Under the pieces are notes generated by a model. It saw only the letters and a program-made list of their open reading frames with translations, was not told the DNA's origin and ran no database searches. The position numbers and the translations under genes are program-made. Below, piece by piece: positions 37,061-44,148 of a stretch of 64,000 bases of DNA (positions are counted from its first letter, which is position 1; each line of letters starts with the position of its first letter). Location: positions 620,001 through 684,000 of the forward strand of contig NZ_RMVE01000001.1 of the NCBI RefSeq assembly GCF_003865345.1, written 5' to 3'. This stretch comes from Nonlabens xiamenensis. GTDB lineage: Bacteria; Bacteroidota; Bacteroidia; Flavobacteriales; Flavobacteriaceae.

Positions 37061-39943
37061 TCAGAGTTTTATTTGAATCTGGCCACCTATCTCCCGTACG
37101 ATTGGCGTATTGAAAAAATCGAGCCCTCTGCCATTGGTAAAACCAAAAAGGCTAGAATTAGGAGATATACCTTTTGAACTGGTGTAAGACATTAAATTAT
37201 TAGCGTAAAAACCTACTTTGAGATTCTGAAAAATTTTATTGATCCCAAAGTCAAATTTATAAGAAAGTCCTATCGACCTTAACAAGAGGTAGCTGGCGTC
37301 AGTGATGGCATCTTCATCCACGCCGTCGTATCCATACCTTACCCATCTGTTGCTTGTGATTGGTTGACTGGGGTCAGAAAAATCTACTGGCGTTGTATTG
37401 ACATTTCCTTGTGTATCCACTCCAGGATAAACAAATCCGCTGACCTCTCGCAACCTGGAAGATTCTTCAGAGCGACCCAAATAGTTCAACAAATTTTGCG
37501 TTCCATTCCAGACATCACCTCCATGCTGATAATCGAGTACAAAATCAAAGGTCCAGCCTTTAAATTTGAGTGTATTAGCAAAGGCCAATTTAAAATCAGG
37601 TGTGGTATTTCCAATAATTTGATTTTCTGGATCCACCAGTGGGAATCCATCTTGTCCAATTAACAACTGACCGTCTTCGGTCCTCTGATAAGCCGAGCCA
37701 ACAATGCTTCCTGTCAGTTGGCTGGGAATCATGCGGATTGAAACGTTGTTAAATCCAGCGATGGGTAAACTGTTTAGACCTTGCCTTAGTTTTTTCACAC
37801 GAGCTCGATTGACAGAAAAATTCAATTTGGTAGTGAGTTTCAGACCCTCCCCATAATAACCACCGACATCCAGGGAAGCCGATACCTCAAATCCCTTATT
37901 GTGAATATCCACCGTATTTCTCAAAACAAATGAACCTGAATCAAGCACCGGAAATATCCCATCCTTCATGTGGGAACTAAAATAAGTACCATTCAATCGT
38001 AGCCGATGATTAAACAAAATCAATTGGAGACCGATTTCAAAATTGGTTGATTTTTCCAATGCCAAGCTTGAGTTATTGAAAAGATCGGCATTGGTCAAAA
38101 GACTTTGAGATTGTTCTGGGGCCAAGGTCAGGGAATTATGGCTGCGATTTGAATAGAACAGTGGCATCTCAGAGGCTTCTTCTGCGTATTCAGCTGAAAT
38201 TATTAGATCGTTTAAAAATGAATCGTAGGAGGTAAGTTCATTAAAGTCAAGCTGAAACCCGACACCTGGCATCCAGAGGTCATTGCCCTGTAATCCTGAA
38301 ATGATGGCGTTATGATGTAAATAAAAATTTGCATCTATACTTCCTCTGCTCTCTAATTTGGCGCTGTTTGAAAGCCTGTATACACCATTGGTAGAATTTT
38401 GAATGTTCAAGGAAGTATTAGCTGGATTGGTAAAATTCGTACCCTGAAATTGAAAAGATTCTGTAAGCGAATAATCTAAACTGCGCCGAACATAATCTGC
38501 CTTAACCGCAAAATCTATATCGGTTTCATAAGATAATTCTATGCGTTCAGAGAAATCTGCCCCAAAGAGAAAGGCTTGGTCTTGAATGGACTTTTGTGCC
38601 AGATATCCATTTGTAAAACCTACACTACCGTTAGGGAGACCATAGTTTGTCGATATTTCATCCAATTGATATTGAGCTCGTAGCTCAAGTTCCGTTGTAG
38701 ACTTAAAGTCAAATTTATAAGACGTACCCATGGAATAGCCGTCATTTTGTTGATTATTCCGGCTACGAGCCAAAGTCCACAAGGGATTGTTGAATTCATC
38801 GGGACTAAAACTGCGTTGGAGACCTGCGTTGACAGAAATACCTTGATTGTTCTGAAAAGAGATAGGTGTGACAAAATTCTGCAGGAATAGATTGTTTTGA
38901 AATCCATTTAAATTTTTCTGGTTCAACTGATCTGTAGAATGGCTAAAGAATAATTTCAACCTTCTTTTCCAATGGTAATCCGTATGAAAAACCGTTTGGC
39001 GGCTATCATTTTGACCATAGAAATTTTCTTGTTGAGCATGTTTCAACCTAAATTTTATAGCATGGTCCTTACGAGCTAGCGCCAGTTGGTAATCATTTTT
39101 GTAGATCAGTCCGTGCTCGAACAATTCGTTGGTATAAGGTAAAGGTGTTGTTCCTGATCCAGGTATCAGTCGCCCATTAGTATCATATAAATAGTTGGAT
39201 CCATCAAAAACAAGACTTCTTTGATCTGGACCATATGAAAAGATTTCTCCTGTTTCAGGACCTCGCCAAATATATTGACCATTTTGTGGCCGTCCTTGTA
39301 CATATTTGTGTTGCAGCTCAGGTAACTTTGACCGATCTATGGACCTGGTTCCGATTGAGCCGATATATTCAATATTGAAATAAATTTTTGGGCCATGCTT
39401 CACTAAGATAAGTGTATCCTTATCTCCAATCCATTGCAATGATTTAATGTTGCTTAAATCTGTGTGTCCGTCTTTCATTTTGAACGGTTTTCCATGAAAA
39501 TCCAACTGAAGATTAAGAGGAGGCTGTAGGCTATCTAGTGCTTTCTGATAATCAGATGATTTGATTTGTTGTACAGGTATACTTATGCTCTCTTCGTCCC
39601 CAAGAGAAACGCTCAGCATTTCTTGGGTCACCCTGACTTCCCTGGTTTCCATTCCGACATAGCTATATATTAGAGTGTCGCCAACCCTACATTTGATGCT
39701 GTAATTGCCATCAAAATCAGTGGTTGTTACCCTGTTGGTACCTTTGACTAAAATTGTTGCTCTAAACAATGGTGTATCACTGTCACTGAGCTGTCCGGAA
39801 ACGATAGTTTCTTGCGCCATTAATTGTTGGCCAAGAGTGAATAAAATAAGGATAAGGAATTGGCGTGTTTTCAAAATACTTGGTTGGTGGATATCAAAGA
39901 TAAGTTTTTGTGTGGTGTCAAACAGGGTCAATGAGTGAATCAC
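37061..39943 (-). CDS. SusC-like outer-membrane barrel with a reduced plug
   Basis: 960 aa from the ATG at 39943; a TTG at 39874 would give a cleaner signal peptide (KTRQFLILILFTLGQQLMAQ). A carboxypeptidase-like domain (about 45-120) is followed not by a normal plug but by a stub at 141-184. In the stub LQLDFHGKPF, NIKSLQWIGD and DTLILVKHG look like the last strands of a plug, while the N-terminal plug half (VVGYG, GV, IRG) is missing. The usual post-plug segment follows (KLPELQHKYVQGRPQNG, 206-222), then about 690 residues of beta barrel ending VREIGGQIQIKL. It is first gene of the operon with the plug-bearing A2M protein. Confidence 0.85.
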   Translation of the reverse strand: MIHSLTLFDTTQKLIFDIHQPSILKTRQFLILILFTLGQQLMAQETIVSGQLSDSDTPLFRATILVKGTNRVTTTDFDGNYSIKCRVGDTLIYSYVGMETREVRVTQEMLSVSLGDEESISIPVQQIKSSDYQKALDSLQPPLNLQLDFHGKPFKMKDGHTDLSNIKSLQWIGDKDTLILVKHGPKIYFNIEYIGSIGTRSIDRSKLPELQHKYVQGRPQNGQYIWRGPETGEIFSYGPDQRSLVFDGSNYLYDTNGRLIPGSGTTPLPYTNELFEHGLIYKNDYQLALARKDHAIKFRLKHAQQENFYGQNDSRQTVFHTDYHWKRRLKLFFSHSTDQLNQKNLNGFQNNLFLQNFVTPISFQNNQGISVNAGLQRSFSPDEFNNPLWTLARSRNNQQNDGYSMGTSYKFDFKSTTELELRAQYQLDEISTNYGLPNGSVGFTNGYLAQKSIQDQAFLFGADFSERIELSYETDIDFAVKADYVRRSLDYSLTESFQFQGTNFTNPANTSLNIQNSTNGVYRLSNSAKLESRGSIDANFYLHHNAIISGLQGNDLWMPGVGFQLDFNELTSYDSFLNDLIISAEYAEEASEMPLFYSNRSHNSLTLAPEQSQSLLTNADLFNNSSLALEKSTNFEIGLQLILFNHRLRLNGTYFSSHMKDGIFPVLDSGSFVLRNTVDIHNKGFEVSASLDVGGYYGEGLKLTTKLNFSVNRARVKKLRQGLNSLPIAGFNNVSIRMIPSQLTGSIVGSAYQRTEDGQLLIGQDGFPLVDPENQIIGNTTPDFKLAFANTLKFKGWTFDFVLDYQHGGDVWNGTQNLLNYLGRSEESSRLREVSGFVYPGVDTQGNVNTTPVDFSDPSQPITSNRWVRYGYDGVDEDAITDASYLLLRSIGLSYKFDFGINKIFQNLKVGFYANNLMSYTSSKGISPNSSLFGFTNGRGLDFFNTPIVREIGGQIQIKL
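39392..39523 (-). other. Plug stub region of the barrel gene
   Basis: Codes for residues 141-184 of the barrel protein. It aligns by eye with only the C-terminal part of a normal SusC plug (compare PLYVVDGVP ... VVLITTKRG in the PUL SusC). Confidence 0.6.
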
Positions 39944-40246
39944 CTCTGCGGATGAGTGAATGGTGTATCACAGAAGTTTTAATGATAATCTTTAATGACG
40001 ATAGTTTAAACTACGGAGGTAGTAGATATTGATATTTTACCGTAATTTTTTCATTAACTACGGAAAAGTAATAGTGGTTTAAACACGCGTTGTAAAAGCC
40101 CGACACTTAAAAATTTAATCGGCGGTTGACATCACTGGTCTCGCCAGTATAGTATTTACCTAGCTTCTCAGAAAACAATATGTAAACGAAATGTGCCATA
40201 AATCAAAAAAGCCACTCAATTGCTTGAATGGCTTTCTGTTATATTG
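39944..40246. other. Upstream region of the barrel/A2M operon
   Basis: About 300 nt without a gene. It contains two copies of AACTACGGA (40009-40017, 40056-40064), two of GTTTAAAC (40004-40011, 40077-40084) and two of ATGAGTGAAT (39931-39940, 39952-39961, the first inside the gene), and ends in a tRNA terminator. These may be regulator sites; no consensus promoter is evident. Confidence 0.4.
40203..40236 (-). terminator. Terminator of tRNA-Asn
   Basis: Read leftward: 11-bp stem with one mismatch, AAGCCATTCAA / TTGAGTGGCTT (+ strand 40224-40234 with 40209-40219), then an uninterrupted U-run (As at 40205-40210). Confidence 0.85.
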
Positions 40247-40320
40247 CTCCCCCTCTTGGGCTCGAACCAAGGACCCTCTGATTAACAGTCAGATGCTCTA
40301 ACCAACTGAGCTAAGGAGGA
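40247..40320 (-). tRNA. tRNA-Asn (GTT)
   Basis: Leftward 74-nt tRNA: acceptor TCCTCCT/AGGGGGA, D-arm AGCTCAGTTGGTTAGAGC, anticodon stem CTGAC..TCAG with anticodon GTT, T-arm CTTGG-TTCGAGC-CCAAG, discriminator G. Confidence 0.96.
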
Positions 40321-40457
40321 CTGTGATATACACAAACTTAAGTTTTGCACTGAGCATTGTCCAAGTGCTATTTGCTTAAGCGAGGGCAAATTTAAAAGGT
40401 TTTTTAATTACACCAAACATTTTAACCCTAATTTTTTAAAAATTATAGACGGACTCT

Positions 40458-41795
40458 TTAGCCGAATACAGCCCGGAACAAATCGTTACCATTGGCATAC
40501 AGCAATAATGCCAGCAGCAATACGATTCCGATGATCTGCGCTCGCTCTAGGAATTTATCGCCTGGCTTGCGACCTGTGATGATTTCATACAGCAAAAACA
40601 TCACATGCCCACCGTCCAGCGCGGGTATCGGTAGGATGTTCATGATGGCCAAAACAAAGGAGATAAAGGCGGTGGTTCCCCAAAAAGCTGCCCAGTCAAA
40701 ACTGTCGGGATACATTTTGGCAATCGTTCCAAAACCACCCAATTTGCTCGCTCCTTTACCAGTGAAAATATATTTGAATTGGGCGATATAGTCATTCATG
40801 GTATAATAGCCTTTGGCTAGACCTTCCTTAACCGCCTCTCCCAAACTATAGTTTGATCTTGAAACATTCGCGTGAGCCGGATCGGTCGAGGTCCAATATG
40901 CCCCAATGGTCTTGACTTCATCTGCGTTGTAGGTGGCTGTCTTGGTAGTGGATTGTCCGTCTTTTTCTACGGTAAATTCAAAGGGAACACTATCCTGAAC
41001 GTTGTTGCGTAGCGCATAAGAAACATCCGTATTAAAATCAATCTGGCGACCGGCCAGGCTGGTGATGGTCATCCCTTTTTCTAATCCGATTTTCTCGGCA
41101 TACGAGCCTGGTTCTACACTATCGATCACAAAAGGAAAACGTGGTGTAGATATACCCTTGACATCATTGTCAAACATGGTACGTCCAAAATCTTCAGGAA
41201 TAGCGATCTCTACTGGTTGTCCCTTTCTCAAGACCGTGACTTTTTCCACATCCCGGAACAACAACATGTGGTTAAGCATGGGAGCATAACCTATGCTATC
41301 ATTATCGGCCATCAAGATCTGATCTCCCTGTTCAAAGCCTATCTCTTCCAGCGTCTTTGAATATCCAAAACCGTATTTATAGTCGGTTCCTGCGGCCTCA
41401 TTAACCCCAGAGAAGTACATTAATCCGATATAGATCACAAAACCTACGATCACATTGACGATCACACCACCCAGCATGATGATCAGGCGCTGCCAGGCAG
41501 GCTTAGAACGAAATTCCCAAGGTTTGGGTTCTTGTGCCATCTGCTCCTTATCCATGCTTTCATCAATCATTCCGGAAATCTTGACGTATCCTCCCAAAGG
41601 CAACCAGCCTATCCCATAAACAGTTTCCCCAATTTTCTTTTTAAACAGGGAATACTTGATGTCAAAAAACAAGTAAAATTTCTCTACCCTGGTCTTGAAC
41701 AGCCGAGCGGGAATAAAATGACCCAATTCATGCAGTACAATGAGTAGCGATAGACTCAGTAAAAAATTAATGATCAGAACAAGCGTAGGATGCAT
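40458..41795 (-). CDS. rseP: RIP metalloprotease RseP
   Basis: 445 aa from the ATG at 41795 (MHPTLVLIINFLLSLSLL); the frame is open 8 residues further. Inner-membrane site-2 protease with zinc motif H22-E-L-G-H26 in the first helix, tandem PDZ regions (about 110-330, with LEKGMTITSLAG) and the last catalytic segment MNILPIPALDGGHVMF. It cuts anti-sigma factors within the membrane in the family. It is monocistronic here, with a good promoter 20 nt upstream. Confidence 0.95.
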   Translation of the reverse strand: MHPTLVLIINFLLSLSLLIVLHELGHFIPARLFKTRVEKFYLFFDIKYSLFKKKIGETVYGIGWLPLGGYVKISGMIDESMDKEQMAQEPKPWEFRSKPAWQRLIIMLGGVIVNVIVGFVIYIGLMYFSGVNEAAGTDYKYGFGYSKTLEEIGFEQGDQILMADNDSIGYAPMLNHMLLFRDVEKVTVLRKGQPVEIAIPEDFGRTMFDNDVKGISTPRFPFVIDSVEPGSYAEKIGLEKGMTITSLAGRQIDFNTDVSYALRNNVQDSVPFEFTVEKDGQSTTKTATYNADEVKTIGAYWTSTDPAHANVSRSNYSLGEAVKEGLAKGYYTMNDYIAQFKYIFTGKGASKLGGFGTIAKMYPDSFDWAAFWGTTAFISFVLAIMNILPIPALDGGHVMFLLYEIITGRKPGDKFLERAQIIGIVLLLALLLYANGNDLFRAVFG

Positions 41796-41816
41796 ACATT
41801 TAGTAATTAAGAGCCG

Positions 41817-41848
41817 CAAAAATAGCTCATTCCATACAGTTCACACAA
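41817..41848 (-). promoter_or_regulatory. rseP promoter
   Basis: Leftward TATTTTTG (41817-41824) matches TAnnTTTG, with a TTG at 41846-41848 separated by 21 nt, the spacing typical of Bacteroidota promoters. The start codon lies 22 nt downstream of the -7 element. Confidence 0.65.
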
Positions 41849-42078
41849 CCTTACAAAGCTTTATAACTTTACTCCCATAGAACTAAGCTTCAACCGATGG
41901 ATAACTGTAGTTCCAGGCTGCGTTGAACTGAACTAATTTCAAGACGATTTTTAACACTCCTATTCAATATAACTTACTTTAAACAGAGCGCTAAGCTTGA
42001 CTTTTAAGTAAAAAAACGATCACATAAGATAATAAATTACCATTCAACAGGTTTTTTTATCAGCAAGGTGGTAGTGAT

Positions 42079-42094
42079 CGCTTTCGCGAAAGCG
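42079..42094. repeat. Palindromic repeat, site 8 (16 bp)
   Basis: Perfect CGCTTTCGCGAAAGCG upstream of the SCO gene, 100 nt before its -7 element. Confidence 0.95.
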
Positions 42095-42193
42095 GACTTT
42101 CTTTACTGGGATTCCCTAAAAAAATGAAAGAAATCAGAAAGATTATGGGGTAATTATCTCCCAAAACCTCCTGCTATTATGGCTGCTGAATCG

Positions 42194-42201
42194 TAATTTT
42201 G
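42194..42201 (+). promoter_or_regulatory. -7 element of the SCO gene
   Basis: TAATTTTG, a TAnnTTTG match; the ATG at 42217 is 16 nt downstream, so the leader is very short. Confidence 0.5.
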
Positions 42202-42216
42202 CATAAATCAATTGAC

Positions 42217-42897
42217 ATGCGGGACTTTCTGATCAAACACAAATGGCGCATACTTTTCATGTTGGTGCTTTGCGGAGTCATCCTGGCATCTTTTCAATAC
42301 GCCCTTACACCAGATCGCAATTTGCGTATCCTTCAGCCTGACGAATTTGATCCCTCACTGGTAGACGATAGCATGCTTTTTATTAAAAAATACCACAAAG
42401 TCGCCCCATGGGAGCTGATCAACCAAAATGGAGATACCATCACCCACTCAGATTATGAGGGCAAGATCTATGTAGCGGATTTTTTCTTTACCACTTGTCC
42501 CACGATCTGTCCTGTTATGACCAAAAATATGGCCACTATTCAGGAAGAGTTTAAAAACGACCCTGAGGTCCTGCTGCTTTCCCACAGTGTTACCCCAGAA
42601 ATTGACAATGTTGAAATTTTACGCCAATACGCTGACAAGAAAGGCGTGGTCGATGATAAGTGGAATCTTGTCACCGGTGATCGACAACAAATCTACGACC
42701 TGGCTAGAAAATCTTACCTGGCGGCCAAAAAAAAGGAAAATGGCGATGATTATGGATTGATCCATACAGAGAATTTCCTGCTGGTGGACAAAGAAGGCCG
42801 ATTGAGGGAGCGTTCCTATGATGGCACGAACACCGAGGATGTAGAAGCCCTGATTCAGGATATTTATGTGCTCAAGGAAAGCTATCAGGAGGATTAA
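42217..42897 (+). CDS. SCO1/SenC-family protein
   Basis: 226 aa from the ATG at 42217; an open TTG at 42199 lies before it. One N-terminal membrane helix (WRILFMLVLCGVILASFQYA) anchors a thioredoxin-fold domain with the copper site C94-x3-C98 (TTCPTICPVM) and H183 (LIHTENF), which are the SCO ligands. SCO proteins deliver copper to cytochrome oxidase or act in redox maintenance. No oxidase genes are adjacent. The DUF3078 gene follows 65 nt later with its own -7 element. Confidence 0.92.
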   Translation: MRDFLIKHKWRILFMLVLCGVILASFQYALTPDRNLRILQPDEFDPSLVDDSMLFIKKYHKVAPWELINQNGDTITHSDYEGKIYVADFFFTTCPTICPVMTKNMATIQEEFKNDPEVLLLSHSVTPEIDNVEILRQYADKKGVVDDKWNLVTGDRQQIYDLARKSYLAAKKKENGDDYGLIHTENFLLVDKEGRLRERSYDGTNTEDVEALIQDIYVLKESYQED

Positions 42898-42933
42898 CGG
42901 AATTTTAGCTGGGGTAGATTTAAGGGATATTGC

Positions 42934-42941
42934 TAAATTTG
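42934..42941 (+). promoter_or_regulatory. -7 element of the DUF3078 gene
   Basis: TAAATTTG, a TAnnTTTG match, 22 nt before the ATG at 42963. Confidence 0.5.
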
Positions 42942-42962
42942 CAGAATCCCAAAAACTACAAC

Positions 42963-43895
42963 ATGAAAAAGACCTTATTGCTGTTGGCCCTTCTGCTGGC
43001 AACAAGTTTATCCTTTGCCCAAACTGAAGAGGAACTCAAGGCCATGAAAAAGGCCAAGCAAGATTCTATTGCGCAGATCCAATCTAGACTCAACAAGATA
43101 CAAGCCCAAATCGATGCCCTGCCGGGTTGGAAATACGGAGCCTTTGGAACCGTAGGGATTAATCTATCCGAGTTCAATAATTGGTATTCCCAGGGAACTC
43201 CTAATGTTTCTTCTGGAAATATTGCAGCCACTTTCAATGGATTTGCCAACCTCAAACAACCTAAATATTTTTGGAGGAATTCCCTCAATGTCAATCTGGG
43301 ATGGGTCAAGTTTGACGATAAAGATGATCCTACAGACGACGACAGCTTCCAGGAGGCAACCGATGTATTCAACATCTCTTCCCTTTATGGTAGAAAGCTT
43401 TCTGAAAAAATCGCTATTTCTGCCCTAGCAGAATACAGAACAACTATTCTAAACAATTTTAACGACCCAGGTTATCTGGATGTGGGTGTGGGAGCCACCT
43501 GGACGCCATTGGAAAATTTAGTGGTGGTTGTGCATCCGTTGAACTACAACTTTGTATTTGCCGATAATGATGCAGTATTTGAATCTTCCCTCGGAGCAAA
43601 AATTGTAGCCGACTATACCCGTAGCATTGGTAAAGTAAGTTTTAAATCTAATTTATCTGCTTTTTACAGCTATGAGAGCAGTGATTTGTCCAACTATACT
43701 TGGATCAACTCCTTTGGTTATACCTTATGGAAAAACATTGGTATCGGTTTTGAATTTGGCCTAAGGGGCAACAAGCAGGAAGCTCTTAATTTTGCCAATA
43801 ATAACCTAGAAGACGGACAGGATCCCTTTACGTTTGATACGGTGGACAATGAGCTACAAACCTACTACTTGCTAGGTATAACCTATAAGTTCTAG
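42963..43895 (+). CDS. DUF3078 outer-membrane beta-barrel-like protein
   Basis: 310 aa from the ATG at 42963, with a clean signal peptide (KKTLLLLALLLATSLSFAQ). A charged helical stretch (EELKAMKKAKQDSIAQIQSR) precedes a region of beta strands rich in aromatic ends (GAFGTVGINLSEFNNWYSQG, YFWRNSLNVNLGWVKFDD), ending YYLLGITYKF as outer-membrane barrels do. This matches the Bacteroidota DUF3078 family. Role unknown. Confidence 0.85.
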   Translation: MKKTLLLLALLLATSLSFAQTEEELKAMKKAKQDSIAQIQSRLNKIQAQIDALPGWKYGAFGTVGINLSEFNNWYSQGTPNVSSGNIAATFNGFANLKQPKYFWRNSLNVNLGWVKFDDKDDPTDDDSFQEATDVFNISSLYGRKLSEKIAISALAEYRTTILNNFNDPGYLDVGVGATWTPLENLVVVVHPLNYNFVFADNDAVFESSLGAKIVADYTRSIGKVSFKSNLSAFYSYESSDLSNYTWINSFGYTLWKNIGIGFEFGLRGNKQEALNFANNNLEDGQDPFTFDTVDNELQTYYLLGITYKF

Positions 43896-43966
43896 TTCGC
43901 AATTAAAGGTATAGCTGCCTGATACATAAAATTAAGGCATCTTAGAAGTCCGATCACTTTACAGCT

Positions 43967-44035
43967 GTCAATTTGAGCTTGTCGAAAGCATTTAGAAAAT
44001 CAAGAAGTTAAAAACTACGACAGGCTCAGTTTGAC
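43967..44035. repeat. Imperfect inverted repeat
   Basis: GTCAATTTGAGCTTGTCG (43967-43984) and CGACAGGCTCAGTTTGAC (44018-44035) are inverted copies matching at 15 of 18 positions, in the gap between DUF3078 and the convergent TonB gene. Such TGAGCYTGTCG units are widespread intergenic repeats in flavobacteria; it may also act as a transcript-end hairpin. Confidence 0.6.
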
Positions 44036-44148
44036 CTTTGTTAGTTGCTTGTTAGACGATCTCATTTTTCCTTCTTTACTGCACTGGACGAGAGGAGCTG
44101 GTAAGTATCCAAATTGTCCTTGCATAAATGGAGAATCGCTACCTCCGA

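Larger units (their letters stand above)
41796..42216. other. Divergent spacer rseP / SCO gene
   Basis: About 420 nt without a gene, with divergent promoters (listed) and one palindromic repeat. Nothing else recognised. Confidence 0.5.

Noticed and set aside
32492-39943. Strong low-GC signature of the A2M/barrel operon as proof of transfer
   Set aside because: Hand counts on single 60-base lines gave 20, 21, 23 and 31 GC out of 60 in this operon against 29 and 32 in mutS and rseP, which is too uneven to claim a difference.
40247-40320. tRNA-Asn as an attachment site for an integrated element
   Set aside because: No direct repeat of the tRNA 3' end is seen near 32.4 kb and no integrase is present, so integration cannot be claimed.
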